Below are positions 37,203-46,461 of a stretch of 64,000 bases of DNA, in pieces (positions within the stretch are counted from its first letter, which is position 1; each line of letters begins with the position of its first letter). The position numbers and the translations under genes are program-made. Source of the stretch: Winogradskyella aurantiaca (GTDB lineage: Bacteria; Bacteroidota; Bacteroidia; Flavobacteriales; Flavobacteriaceae). The stretch lies in NCBI RefSeq assembly GCF_003362725.1, contig NZ_QKTV01000005.1, positions 186,001-250,000 on the forward strand, read 5' to 3'. The notes under the pieces were generated by a model. The model saw nothing but the letters and a program-made list of their open reading frames with translations. It was not told the DNA's origin and did no database searches.

Positions 37203-38315
37203 TTAAGAGAACATATCTTTCACCTTTTCAAAAAAGGATTTATCGCCCTTTTCGGGCTTTGGTTGAAAGTGTTCATCATTTCGCATCGACTCGAAAAATT
37301 CCTTTTGAGATTTGTTAAGTGTTTTAGGGGTCCATACATTAACATGAACTAATAAATCTCCACGTCCATAACCATTAATACTAGGCACTCCCTTTCCACG
37401 TAGACGTAATATTTTTCCAGATTGTACACCTGGATCCAATTTAATTCTCACCTTTCCTGTAACAGTATCTATCTCTTTTGAAGCCCCTAATACAGCGTCA
37501 GGTAAACTCACGTACAAATCGTAATGCAGATTATCTCCTTCTCTTTTTAGTACTTGGTCTTCCTTTTCCGAAATTAGAACCAAAAGATCTCCAGCAATCC
37601 CATTACCAGGGGCATCGTTTCCTTTACCTGTCACTTTTAGTTGCATCCCATCAACAACACCAGCAGGTATCTTAACAGAAACAGTCTCTTCTTTGGCAAT
37701 CATTCCCTGTGAATCACCACCTGATCCTAATTTATCTATGGTTTGACCTGCACCACCACAAGTTGGACATGGAGACGAGGTTTGCATTCTACCCAATATT
37801 GTATTGGCAATTTTTGTTACCTGCCCCGTACCATTACAGGTAGGACAAGTTTTGTAGGTTGTCCCTGGAGCTTGTACTTTACGCTTAACCTTTATTTTCT
37901 TTTCAACACCATTGGCAATTTCTTCCAGGGTTAAACTAACGCGAATTCTTAAGTTACTTCCTTTAGCTACACGACGACCACCGCCTCCGCCAAAGCCTCC
38001 AAAGCCTCCGCCAAAAGCACCACCAAAAATATCACCAAATTGGCTGAATATGTCATCCATATTCATACCTCCACCACCAAATCCACCAGCACCATCAAAT
38101 GCCTGGTGACCAAATTGGTCATATCGAGCTCGCTTATCAGAATCACTTAATACCTCATAAGCCTCAGCCGCCTTTTTAAACTTCTCTTCAGCTTCTGAAT
38201 CCCCAGGATTCTTATCCGGGTGGTATTTTAAGGCTTGCTTTCTGTAGGCTTTCTTTATTTCTGAATCGCTTGCAGATTTGCTAACGCCTAATATGTCATA
38301 ATAATCTTCTTTCAT
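37203..38315 (-). CDS. dnaJ: Chaperone DnaJ with a reduced zinc finger
   Basis: A DnaK co-chaperone that stimulates ATP hydrolysis and delivers unfolded substrates. The 370 residues include the J domain (1-70, HPD at 32-34), a Gly/Phe-rich stretch (about 75-115) and the substrate-binding C-terminal domains. The zinc region has only two CxxCxGxG motifs, CPTCNGTG (C157, C160) and CPTCGGAG (C183, C186), where E. coli DnaJ has four. This leaves one zinc site. The deletion looks clean rather than frameshifted, so it is probably a lineage feature. It is second in the operon, 43 nt after grpE. Confidence 0.95.
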   Translation of the reverse strand: MKEDYYDILGVSKSASDSEIKKAYRKQALKYHPDKNPGDSEAEEKFKKAAEAYEVLSDSDKRARYDQFGHQAFDGAGGFGGGGMNMDDIFSQFGDIFGGAFGGGFGGFGGGGGRRVAKGSNLRIRVSLTLEEIANGVEKKIKVKRKVQAPGTTYKTCPTCNGTGQVTKIANTILGRMQTSSPCPTCGGAGQTIDKLGSGGDSQGMIAKEETVSVKIPAGVVDGMQLKVTGKGNDAPGNGIAGDLLVLISEKEDQVLKREGDNLHYDLYVSLPDAVLGASKEIDTVTGKVRIKLDPGVQSGKILRLRGKGVPSINGYGRGDLLVHVNVWTPKTLNKSQKEFFESMRNDEHFQPKPEKGDKSFFEKVKDMFS

Positions 38316-38358
38316 ACTGTTGTAATGTGTCTTATTACTTTATTGCTGCCAAATACAG

Positions 38359-38916
38359 TTACTGGCCTACAACCACCTTAGGGAAACGCAGTACTTTATT
38401 ACCTAACTGGTACCCTACTTCAATCACATCAATAATCTTTCCTTTAAGATCTTCTGATGGAGCAGGAATCTGTGTCACAGCTTCATGATCGTCGGCATTA
38501 AAAACATCGCCTTGATTCACCTCAATTTTACTTAAGCCCTTTTGCTCTAGCGTTGCTTTGAGCTTATTGTAAATAAGTTCCACACCTTTTCTAAGCTCTT
38601 CTGCTTCTTTATCCTCATTAATGTGATTTAAAGCACGCTCAAAATCATCCAATATGGGGAGTAAAGACGTCATTACATCCTGACCCGCTGTTTTAAATAA
38701 CTCAACGCGCTCCTTGGATGTTCTTTTCTTGTAATTTTCAAATTCTGCAAAAAGACGCATGAATTTGTCCTTTTCATTAGCCAGATCATTCTGCAATTGC
38801 TCGGTTTCAGAAATTGTACTCTCTTCCTTTGGCTCCGTTACTTGTTCTTGAGTATCATTAATTTGATCTTCAACAGCAACTTCTTCCTGTGCTTTTGTTT
38901 TAGTCTTTTTACTCAT
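38359..38916 (-). CDS. grpE: Nucleotide exchange factor GrpE
   Basis: It releases ADP from DnaK. The 185-residue form starts MSKKTKTKAQ at 38916. A longer frame from 38976 would begin upstream of the promoter box at 38962-38969, so the shorter start is preferred. An acidic, disordered N-terminus is followed by a long coiled coil (KDKFMRLFAEFENYKKRTSKERVELF) and the C-terminal beta domain with QGDVFNADDHEAVTQIP and GYQLGNKVLRFPKVVV. dnaJ follows. Confidence 0.96.
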   Translation of the reverse strand: MSKKTKTKAQEEVAVEDQINDTQEQVTEPKEESTISETEQLQNDLANEKDKFMRLFAEFENYKKRTSKERVELFKTAGQDVMTSLLPILDDFERALNHINEDKEAEELRKGVELIYNKLKATLEQKGLSKIEVNQGDVFNADDHEAVTQIPAPSEDLKGKIIDVIEVGYQLGNKVLRFPKVVVGQ

Positions 38917-38961
38917 ATCGAGATAAATTTCGTCTGCTTTATTTTTTTGTTCTAGAATGCG

Positions 38962-38969
38962 CAAAAGTA
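38962..38969 (-). promoter_or_regulatory. -7 promoter box of grpE-dnaJ (TACTTTTG)
   Basis: The plus strand reads CAAAAGTA, i.e. TACTTTTG on the minus strand. It lies 46 nt upstream of the grpE start chosen here. Confidence 0.6.
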
Positions 38970-39096
38970 CTGCCAATAATTAAATAATGTCAAATTGTCA
39001 TTGAAACATCTTGAAATTATTTCATTGGAAAATTTATGGGGATTACACAATATCATGTCCGAATTACTTATTTTTAAAACTCGCTTGTTACATGCT

Positions 39097-41298
39097 ATGA
39101 AACGTAAAATACTAAGAATTGGAATCCCATCACTGTCGTTCATCATCATTATTCTAATGATATGGGCCCCAGGACTTATAAAAAACTACGTGGTTAAAAA
39201 CAGCCCAGAACTTTTAGGAAGGCAAATAGCCTTGGGTAAATTAAAATACAACTACTTCACAAGTACCCTCAAGGCCTACAATTTCAAACTTTTTGAAGCG
39301 AACGGTCAAGATGAATTTATCTCTTTTGATACCTTAATATTGAATTTAGAACCTATAAAATATTTTCAAGATGTAAAGGCGATTGAGCAATTTTATATTA
39401 AGGGGCTTACCTCTAGAGTGATTATGAAGGATTCTACCTTTAATTTTGATGATTTAATTGAATTTCATTCCAAAGAAGACTCCGTCTCAGTGGAAGCACC
39501 CTTAGAAAAAGATGCATTTAAATATGCCATATCCAACATTGAATTCAGAGAATCTAATTTTTATTTTGACAATAGAAACGTTGATAAACTAACTCAGATT
39601 CAAAACTTAGACTTGGCGGTTCCATTCATAGGTTGGGACCAAGAAGAAAAAACCAGTGCCGATGTTAAATTCAATTTCAAAAATGGCGGGTTTTTTCAAT
39701 CGACAGTAAATGTTAATCCTAATGGCGGAAATTATGATGCGATAGTCGTAATTAACAGACTGAATCTAGACCCTTTTTACAAGTATGTCCAAGAATATGC
39801 TGACATTAACAGTTTTAACGGTAGTCTTGATGCCAATCTTTTAATTGAAGGTAACACCTACGAAGGTATTAAGTCCTTAGTATCGGGAAAGGTAGAGGTT
39901 AGCGACTTTGAAATGACGGATCTTAATAACAAAAAGTTTTTAGGAGCTGAAACTATTATATGTGAACTGGATACAATTGATTATTACAATTCCAATTATC
40001 AAATTGGTAGACTTGAAGCCAGGGAATCCTATACATTCTTTCAATTAGACACCATGTCCAATAACTTCTTTAGGATCTTCAAACTCGATGAGATATCCGA
40101 TCCTAGTGACGCGGAGAGTGCAGTAAATGAGCCTAATGATACAACATCGGTAACTTTAAGTTACGGAATCGCTAATTTGGTGCTGACTAATGGGATTCTT
40201 GATTATACAGACAATCTCACAGGACAGCCATTTAATTACCATCTTAGCGCTATTAAAATAGATTCCAAAGACATTACCAACTCGGTTGATTGGCTGACCA
40301 TAAATTCTACCATGTTGCTTAATAACCGTGGAAATCTTGTAGCCGAAGTTGGTCTCAATCCAAATGACTATTACCACAATATTAATTTTGATATTTCTAT
40401 TGAAAAGTTCCTATTACCAGATTTAAATATCTATACCAATTATTATATGGGACATAGCATCCTAGAGGGTGACATGTACTATTATTCAAAATCTAAAATT
40501 ACAAATGGCCTAATCAATAGTCAGAACAGTTTATTAGTTAAAAATGCAGAGTTAGAAACTGTTGATGCAGGACTCTATAGTCTTCCCTTAAAATTTGCTT
40601 TCTTTTTATTAACTGATAAAAATGGAGATGTCAATCTTGAAATACCGGTCCAGGGAGATGTTAATGATCCTGCCGTTGATGTGGGCACAATTGTCTGGAA
40701 TACATTTAAAAATGTCATTGGTAAAACCGTAGCAGCCCCAGTAAATTTCTTAGTGGGCCTTGTGGGAGGGGACCCCAAAGAATTGGAAGAGCTAACTTTA
40801 AGTTACACAGACACCATTCCTTCAAGCAAACAATACAGCCAGCTTGATAAGCTTTTGGATCTAGAACAAAAAAAGGAAGAGCTCGCAATTACCATGACCT
40901 ATTATGTGGATGCTAATCTGCAAAAAGAAGCACTAGCTAAAGAACTTGTAGGTCAGGATTTTAATAATAAACGTCGGAATTATTTAAAAGATGAGGCTAA
41001 GTTTAAAGACTATGTTTATAAAAAAGTTAAGACAGATAGCTTAAGCTTTAATAAAGCCCTTTTAGAATTAACCAAAGAGGTGAATTTAGACAGTTTATGT
41101 ACTGTAAAAAACAGACGCTTACTAGAGCATATAGATACCTATTTGAAATTAGAACGTCCTGATACCAACATCCTTATAACAATGGGTGAACTTGATGCGC
41201 CAGAGAATGTAGGTTCCTATCCTAAATTTATGATCACGTATGGTATGGTTGATGGACAGGTTAATTCTGTTTCATCTGACAATTCTATTTCAGATTAG
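39097..41298 (+). CDS. AsmA-like / DUF748-type envelope protein
   Basis: A 733-residue protein when started at ATG 39097 (MKRKILRIGIPSL), which puts the membrane helix (IPSLSFIIIILMIWAPGLI) at the N-terminus; earlier in-frame starts would add about 34 unlikely residues. The rest is long and beta-rich with DUF748/AsmA-like features (NSPELLGRQIALGKLKYNYFTSTL; GDMYYYSKSKITNGLINSQN; LPLKFAFFLLTDKNGDVNLEIPVQGDV). AsmA-like proteins span the periplasm and are linked to lipid transport. The last 150 residues are helical. It is divergent from grpE. Confidence 0.75.
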   Translation: MKRKILRIGIPSLSFIIIILMIWAPGLIKNYVVKNSPELLGRQIALGKLKYNYFTSTLKAYNFKLFEANGQDEFISFDTLILNLEPIKYFQDVKAIEQFYIKGLTSRVIMKDSTFNFDDLIEFHSKEDSVSVEAPLEKDAFKYAISNIEFRESNFYFDNRNVDKLTQIQNLDLAVPFIGWDQEEKTSADVKFNFKNGGFFQSTVNVNPNGGNYDAIVVINRLNLDPFYKYVQEYADINSFNGSLDANLLIEGNTYEGIKSLVSGKVEVSDFEMTDLNNKKFLGAETIICELDTIDYYNSNYQIGRLEARESYTFFQLDTMSNNFFRIFKLDEISDPSDAESAVNEPNDTTSVTLSYGIANLVLTNGILDYTDNLTGQPFNYHLSAIKIDSKDITNSVDWLTINSTMLLNNRGNLVAEVGLNPNDYYHNINFDISIEKFLLPDLNIYTNYYMGHSILEGDMYYYSKSKITNGLINSQNSLLVKNAELETVDAGLYSLPLKFAFFLLTDKNGDVNLEIPVQGDVNDPAVDVGTIVWNTFKNVIGKTVAAPVNFLVGLVGGDPKELEELTLSYTDTIPSSKQYSQLDKLLDLEQKKEELAITMTYYVDANLQKEALAKELVGQDFNNKRRNYLKDEAKFKDYVYKKVKTDSLSFNKALLELTKEVNLDSLCTVKNRRLLEHIDTYLKLERPDTNILITMGELDAPENVGSYPKFMITYGMVDGQVNSVSSDNSISD

Positions 41299-41382
41299 TC
41301 TGACAAATATTGAGGTAACAGCTATGGAATCCTCAAAAATCCGTAATTTTAGATGAAACCGAAACTTAAACCATTTTAAATT

Positions 41383-43257
41383 ATGAGACGTATCCTTTAT
41401 GTCTTTTTAGCGGCCAGTTTATTTGGATGTAAACAGGACAAGCAAAGCGAAGCAGAAGTAACACCTTCTGAACCAGCGTTAGAGATTACCACAACATCTT
41501 CAGATTCCAATGGAAATGCAACCAATGTCTATTGGGGAGATACGCACCTTCATACAACCCTGTCCATGGATGCTGGGTTATTTGGAAATACAAGAGGTCT
41601 TGATGATGCTTATAAATTTGCCAGAGGTGAACAAGTAACCTCGTCTACTGGAATTCCAGCGAAGTTGAGCAGACCCTTAGATTTCTTAGTTGTTGCTGAC
41701 CACTCTGATGGAATGGGCTTATTTCAGTCCATCCAAAATGGTGAGGAATGGGTAATGAAAACCCCTCAAGGAAAACGTTGGAATCAAATGCTCGAGAAGG
41801 GAGAAGGTGCGGATGCCGCATTAGAATTGATCAAAGCCTTTTCTCAAAAAGAAATGGATATGAATCCCAATGATCCTGAATTGCAGAAATCTGTTTGGTC
41901 CATGACTGTTGATGCTGCTGAAAAATATAATGAGCCCGGAAAATTTACAGCGTTTATAGGATATGAATGGACTTCATTGATTGCAGGCAACAACTTACAC
42001 AGGGTTGTTATCTACAGAGATGATAAAGATAAAACCTATAACTATACGCCTTCAGTCACCTACGATGATCAGGACCCAGAATCGTTATGGAAACATTTAA
42101 GTGCATACGAAGAACAAACCGGTGGAAAGGTATTAGCAATTCCTCATAATGGTAATCTTAGTAATGGCATCATGTTTACAGAAACAAAAATCAATGGAGA
42201 GCCCTTTGATGAGTCCTATGTAAAAGAGCGCATTAAATGGGAGCCTTTATATGAGGCCACGCAAATTAAAGGAGATGGTGAGGCCCATCCATTTTTATCT
42301 CCTAATGACGAATTTGCCGATTTTGAAAATTGGGATTACGGTAATCTAGATTTGAGTGCCTTAAAAACTGAGGATATGCTCCAGTACGAGTATACTCGCT
42401 CTGCTTTAAAGCTCGGTTTAAAAATTAAGAATGAACTGGGCACCAACCCCTATAAATTTGGACTAATTGGAAGTACCGATTCTCACACCTCTCTTGCTAC
42501 AGCAGACGATAATAATTTTTTTGGTAAAGCTGTGAATGTTGAAGGTGGTGCAGAACGCTGGAAGCATCCATTTGTACAAGCCGATAAAGGGGTCATCTAT
42601 ACATGGCAAACTCTTGCGTCTGGATACGCAGCTGTATGGGCAAGAGAAAACACTAGAGAAGCGCTTTGGGATGCCATGAAACGTAAAGAAACGTATGCTA
42701 CCACAGGCCCTAGAATGACAGTTAGGTTTTTTGGAGGCTTTGATTACTCTGCTGCTGACCTTGACAACCTTGTGGATAACGGATATGCCAAGGGGGTTCC
42801 AATGGGTGGAGATCTCAATAACGCCAGCGGTAAAACTCCTGGATTTATGATACATGCTGTCATGGATCCTGAAGGAGGTAGCCTTGATAGGGTTCAGGTG
42901 GTTAAAGGATGGGCAAATGCAGACGGCACCATGGGCGAACAGGTATATGATGTCGATTGGAGCGGCGATAGAGTAATAGAAGAAAATGGTAAACTACCAG
43001 CCGTCCCCAATACGGTAAACCTGAAGGATGGCTCATGGGACAATACTACTGGGGCAACCGAATTAAAAACCTTCTGGACCGATCCTGATTTTGATCCATC
43101 CTTAGAAGCTTTTTATTATGTAAGAGTTCTGGAAATTCCAACTCCTAGATGGACCTTATATGATGTACTAAAGTACAATATTGAAATGAGCGATGAAGTT
43201 CCAATGACGGCCCAGCAAAGAGCTTATACCTCCCCAATCTGGTACAGTCCTAAATAA
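41383..43257 (+). CDS. DUF3604 lipoprotein, PHP-like metal-dependent hydrolase
   Basis: A 624-residue lipoprotein with lipobox AASLFGC (C16) followed by Lys-Gln. Metal-ligand motifs of the PHP/DUF3604 fold are all present in order: WGDTHLHTT (about residues 50-58), VVADHSDGMG, AIPHNGN and IGSTDSHTS. The family appears to be a metallohydrolase, but its substrate is not established. It is followed by a parvulin-type isomerase and a HupE protein. A terminator hairpin lies just after the stop. Confidence 0.88.
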   Translation: MRRILYVFLAASLFGCKQDKQSEAEVTPSEPALEITTTSSDSNGNATNVYWGDTHLHTTLSMDAGLFGNTRGLDDAYKFARGEQVTSSTGIPAKLSRPLDFLVVADHSDGMGLFQSIQNGEEWVMKTPQGKRWNQMLEKGEGADAALELIKAFSQKEMDMNPNDPELQKSVWSMTVDAAEKYNEPGKFTAFIGYEWTSLIAGNNLHRVVIYRDDKDKTYNYTPSVTYDDQDPESLWKHLSAYEEQTGGKVLAIPHNGNLSNGIMFTETKINGEPFDESYVKERIKWEPLYEATQIKGDGEAHPFLSPNDEFADFENWDYGNLDLSALKTEDMLQYEYTRSALKLGLKIKNELGTNPYKFGLIGSTDSHTSLATADDNNFFGKAVNVEGGAERWKHPFVQADKGVIYTWQTLASGYAAVWARENTREALWDAMKRKETYATTGPRMTVRFFGGFDYSAADLDNLVDNGYAKGVPMGGDLNNASGKTPGFMIHAVMDPEGGSLDRVQVVKGWANADGTMGEQVYDVDWSGDRVIEENGKLPAVPNTVNLKDGSWDNTTGATELKTFWTDPDFDPSLEAFYYVRVLEIPTPRWTLYDVLKYNIEMSDEVPMTAQQRAYTSPIWYSPK

Positions 43258-43280
43258 AAAAATCAATATTTATGTTTAAG

Positions 43281-43304
43281 AAGCTCCCGCCATGGGAGCT
43301 TTTT
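43281..43304 (+). terminator. Terminator or attenuator between DUF3604 and the parvulin gene
   Basis: AAGCTCCC (43281-43288), loop GCCAT, GGGAGCTT (43294-43301) and a short T-run. It ends only 11 nt before the next start codon, so partial read-through or attenuation is likely rather than a full stop. Confidence 0.7.
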
Positions 43305-43315
43305 CAATGTCTATT

Positions 43316-44197
43316 ATGAAAAAGCTATTTAAAGAGCCCCTGGTTCATTTCATGTTAATTGGTGTTCTTATTTTTCTTGTTTATGGCATCGTTGGTGAGA
43401 ATGAAACCAATGAAAACACCATAGTTTTTAATTCCTATGACTTAAATAATATACTCAGCAAATGGGAGTTGCAATGGAAGCGGCCTCCTACAGAGCAGGA
43501 ACTAAAAAATATTATAGAACAAAATATGAAGCAAGAATTGTTCTATCAAGAGGCCTTAAAAATGAACCTTGATCACAATGATGAGATCATTAAAAGGCGA
43601 CTTTCACAAAAAATGGAGTTTCTCAGTAACGACCTTATAAGCATGAAACCTCCCACAGAACAGGAATTATTAGAGTTCTATGAGAAGGAACAACAGAACT
43701 ATTTAAGTGATTATATTTTTACCTTGCATATTGTCACCTATTCGTATGATTATCATGAACAACCGTCTCAAGTTGCATCCACGGCTCTTGAAAAAGCTAA
43801 GGAATCTGAGTTATCCACATTAAAGGGTAAAGGAGACAAGATGTCCTTTCCTGACTTCTTTGAAAATTCAGAAGCAATAGAAATTCGAAAATCACTCGGG
43901 AATTCCTTTGTTGAAGGCCTTAAGAAAAGTACCATAAATAGATGGTCAGGCCCCATTCAATCCGGATTTGGGTATCATTTGGTCTTTATTACAAATAAGA
44001 ATGAACCTCGTGCAATTCCATTAGAAACGATTGAAGATCGCGTTCTAAATGATTACAATTATACACGTCAACGCCAATTAGATTCCACTTTGTATATGGA
44101 GTTAAAAAAACATTACACCTTTGACTTAGACTTGAATTCAAAAGAATTTGATCCTGAGATCATCAAATTGGTAGAGAACACCCTAACAACAAATTAG
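43316..44197 (+). CDS. Parvulin-type peptidyl-prolyl isomerase, membrane-anchored
   Basis: A 293-residue protein starting MKKLFKEPLVHF at 43316; an in-frame ATG at 43292 falls inside the terminator loop and is rejected. One N-terminal membrane helix (residues 11-27) is followed by a SurA/PpiD-like helical region (PPTEQELKNIIEQNMKQELF), with a second PPTEQELLEFYE repeat, then a PpiC domain ending in WSGPIQSGFGYHLVFI. It probably folds exported proteins, perhaps its two neighbours. It ends 2 nt before the HupE gene. Confidence 0.82.
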   Translation: MKKLFKEPLVHFMLIGVLIFLVYGIVGENETNENTIVFNSYDLNNILSKWELQWKRPPTEQELKNIIEQNMKQELFYQEALKMNLDHNDEIIKRRLSQKMEFLSNDLISMKPPTEQELLEFYEKEQQNYLSDYIFTLHIVTYSYDYHEQPSQVASTALEKAKESELSTLKGKGDKMSFPDFFENSEAIEIRKSLGNSFVEGLKKSTINRWSGPIQSGFGYHLVFITNKNEPRAIPLETIEDRVLNDYNYTRQRQLDSTLYMELKKHYTFDLDLNSKEFDPEIIKLVENTLTTN

Positions 44198-44199
44198 CA

Positions 44200-45189
44200 T
44201 TGAAAAGATTGCGATTTCTTATACTCATCACAGTCTTGATATTTAGTTTCAAGTCAGCAGCTCATGAAATACGACCGGCATATTTACAATTAGTTCAAAT
44301 TGATCAAAACACCTATGAAGCTTATTGGAAAGTACCTATTTTAGGTGAGCTGATTCCAAAAATCAATCCCGTTTTTCCTTCAGGATTCCAATTAGAACAA
44401 TTAAACCGGCCTAATAAGGCAGGAGGGGCTGTGGTTTACAGCTATCGTTTAAAGTCCGAAATGGCACTTCCAGGTCAAGTACTTTATATTGACGGTCTCG
44501 ATAAAACACTTATTGATGCCCTTTTAACTATTACATACTTAAATGGTGAAACGGTAAGTGTTCTTCTGCAACCTGATAAAGATTCTATCATTATCCCCGG
44601 AGAATCCAAACTTATTGATATTATAAAAACCTACACCATTCTTGGTATTGAACATATTCTCTTAGGTTTTGATCATCTTCTCTTTGTCCTCGCGCTTATA
44701 CTCATTGTAAATAGTAATTGGAAGATCATCAAGACGGTGACAGCTTTTACTCTGGCCCACAGTATTACCCTGAGTGCGGCCGCATTAGGCTTAGTTTTTG
44801 TTCCGGGCCCTCCAGTTGAAGCTATTATTGCCCTGAGTATTGTGTTTTTAGCACTTGAGATTGTCTTAAATCTGAGAGGGAAAGAAACTTTGACAAGTCG
44901 CCAACCATGGATAGTGGCATTTGTATTTGGTTTGTTGCATGGTTTTGGATTCGCGGGAGCACTAAGTGATATTGGATTACCTCAACAGAATATTCCATGG
45001 GCATTGGGCTTTTTTAATATTGGTGTTGAATTAGGACAGATTGCCTTTATTCTAGTAGTTGTTTTATTAACCAAAGTACTCAACTTGAAGAAGAATTGGC
45101 CCCTAGCAACAAAACTTATTCCCGCTTATGGGATTGGTTCTATAGCGTGCTTCTGGTTAATTGAACGCATAGTTGGTTTCTGGATATGA
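44200..45189 (+). CDS. HupE/UreJ-family membrane protein
   Basis: A 329-residue protein: signal peptide (ending SAAHEIRPAYLQL, with His at the mature N-terminus), a soluble N-terminal domain to about residue 145, then six to seven membrane segments with GIEHILLGFDHLLF, FTLAHSITLSAAALG and GLLHGFGFAGAL. The repeated His motifs are the HupE/UreJ metal-site signature. Relatives are nickel or cobalt permeases, but the N-terminally extended form (PF13795 type) has no proven substrate. The start is TTG at 44200, 2 nt after the isomerase stop. Confidence 0.85.
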   Translation: MKRLRFLILITVLIFSFKSAAHEIRPAYLQLVQIDQNTYEAYWKVPILGELIPKINPVFPSGFQLEQLNRPNKAGGAVVYSYRLKSEMALPGQVLYIDGLDKTLIDALLTITYLNGETVSVLLQPDKDSIIIPGESKLIDIIKTYTILGIEHILLGFDHLLFVLALILIVNSNWKIIKTVTAFTLAHSITLSAAALGLVFVPGPPVEAIIALSIVFLALEIVLNLRGKETLTSRQPWIVAFVFGLLHGFGFAGALSDIGLPQQNIPWALGFFNIGVELGQIAFILVVVLLTKVLNLKKNWPLATKLIPAYGIGSIACFWLIERIVGFWI

Positions 45190-45191
45190 AA

Positions 45192-45215
45192 AAGCGCCCA
45201 ATAAATTGGACGCTT
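45192..45215. terminator. Imperfect bidirectional terminator hairpin
   Basis: AAGCG(C)CCAAT pairs with ATTGG(A)CGCTT with one mismatch, between the convergent HupE and fasciclin genes. Confidence 0.6.
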
Positions 45216-45254
45216 CTCACTTTTCATAGCAATTCCTAATTACAACGCATCAAA

Positions 45255-45776
45255 TTACTTAGGCATTACTACGGTGTCAATTACATGGATCACACCATTA
45301 CTCCCCTTCACATCTGTCGCAACGATCTCGCTGTAATTTCCTTTAGTATCTTTAATCCAGATCTTGCCATCTTTTGACATTACTGTTAAGACATCTCCGT
45401 TTACTGCTTTTACTTCAACTTTACCATTGTTCTGCTTTAAAGCGGCCACAACATCACTCGCCATTAACTTTGATGGTACTACATGATAGGTAAGAATGTT
45501 TGCTAGCGCTTTTTTATTCTCTGGTTGAAGCAAGCTATTTAGAGTGTTCTTATCGATTTTGGCAAACGCTTCATTGGTAGGTGCAAATACGGTCCATCCA
45601 CCACTTTCAGGTGTTCCTGATAATACACCAGCTAAATCAGCAGCTTTTACAGCAGTTACTAGGGTTGAAAAATCTTTGTTACCGGCGGCAACATCCACAA
45701 CAGTTTTTTGTGCCACAGCCACATTTGTTACTGCTAAGGCTAAAACGGTAGATAAAACGAAAACTAACTTTTTCAT
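45255..45776 (-). CDS. Secreted fasciclin-domain protein
   Basis: A 173-residue protein when started at MKKLVFVLST (45776); the upstream in-frame ATG at 45809 would add 11 residues before the signal peptide. The signal peptide ends VAVAQ. A single fasciclin (FAS1) domain fills the rest: H1 motif GGWTVFAPTNEAFAKI, the central NILTYHVVPSKL and the H2 motif GVIHVIDTVVMP. Such proteins mediate adhesion or matrix contacts. It is divergent from an ECF sigma factor gene, which suggests it is a target of that sigma. Confidence 0.93.
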   Translation of the reverse strand: MKKLVFVLSTVLALAVTNVAVAQKTVVDVAAGNKDFSTLVTAVKAADLAGVLSGTPESGGWTVFAPTNEAFAKIDKNTLNSLLQPENKKALANILTYHVVPSKLMASDVVAALKQNNGKVEVKAVNGDVLTVMSKDGKIWIKDTKGNYSEIVATDVKGSNGVIHVIDTVVMPK

Positions 45777-45903
45777 AATTTTTTTATTATTGGTTAAACG
45801 AATCAGCACTCTTCTTTTAATTTTTGGTGCTTTCAGTTATATTTACACAAGAGGTTATTCGTTAGATGAAGCCTTAGTATTTTTTGGCAAATCTTTAACA
45901 CCT

Positions 45904-46461
45904 ATGCAACAGGACACTGAGCTCATTTCGCAACTTCAAAATGGAGATGAGGGTGCCCTATCACAACTTTACGACAAATATTCTGGGGCACTTTATCATG
46001 TAATCCTTAGGATGGTCCAAAACCAAGCATTGGCCGAGGATTTGCTACAAGAAACATTTATAAGTATTTGGCAAAAGTCCAATCAATATAATCCAGATAA
46101 GGGAAGGTTTTACACCTGGGCTTATAGAATTGCTAGGCACAAAGTGTTAAATTATTTGAGATCTCAAAAAGACCTCATCCAAAGGGGGGATTTAAGTGTA
46201 TCTATTATTGAAGAAGAGAAAGAAGATATAAGTACCGAATTGAAAAGCTTCAAAGGTGCCATATTAAAATTAGAGCCACACCATCAAAAAGCGTTGGAAT
46301 TGGTCTATTTCAATGGGTTAACACATTTAGAAGCGCACAAAAGTATGGATGTTCCCTTAGGAACTTTTAAATCTTATGTGCAACAGGCCTTGAGAGAATT
46401 GCGCAAGCACTACAAGAATTTGGCACTTCTATGGGTTATATTTTTAATGCTAAAGGGATGA
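45904..46461 (+). CDS. ECF sigma factor (SigK-like)
   Basis: A 185-residue sigma-70 family factor starting MQQDTELISQL at 45904. An open frame continues upstream but lies antisense to the fasciclin gene and is spurious. Region 2 is visible as LYDKYSGALYHVILRMVQNQALAEDLLQETFISIWQKS with the RFYTWAYRIARHKVLNYLR promoter-melting segment. Region 4 is LKLEPHHQKALELVYFNGLTHLEAHKSMDVPLGTFKSYVQQALRELR in pieces. Its TGA stop overlaps the ATG of the anti-sigma gene. Likely autoregulated with its divergent neighbour. Confidence 0.92.
   Translation: MQQDTELISQLQNGDEGALSQLYDKYSGALYHVILRMVQNQALAEDLLQETFISIWQKSNQYNPDKGRFYTWAYRIARHKVLNYLRSQKDLIQRGDLSVSIIEEEKEDISTELKSFKGAILKLEPHHQKALELVYFNGLTHLEAHKSMDVPLGTFKSYVQQALRELRKHYKNLALLWVIFLMLKG

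Noticed and set aside
37912-38109. Proline-rich plus-strand ORF opposite dnaJ
   Set aside because: It is the antisense of the Gly/Phe-rich coding region of dnaJ.
45544-45903. Long upstream extension of the ECF sigma reading frame
   Set aside because: It lies antisense to the fasciclin gene and adds 120 residues unlike any sigma factor; MQQDTELI at 45904 is the natural start.
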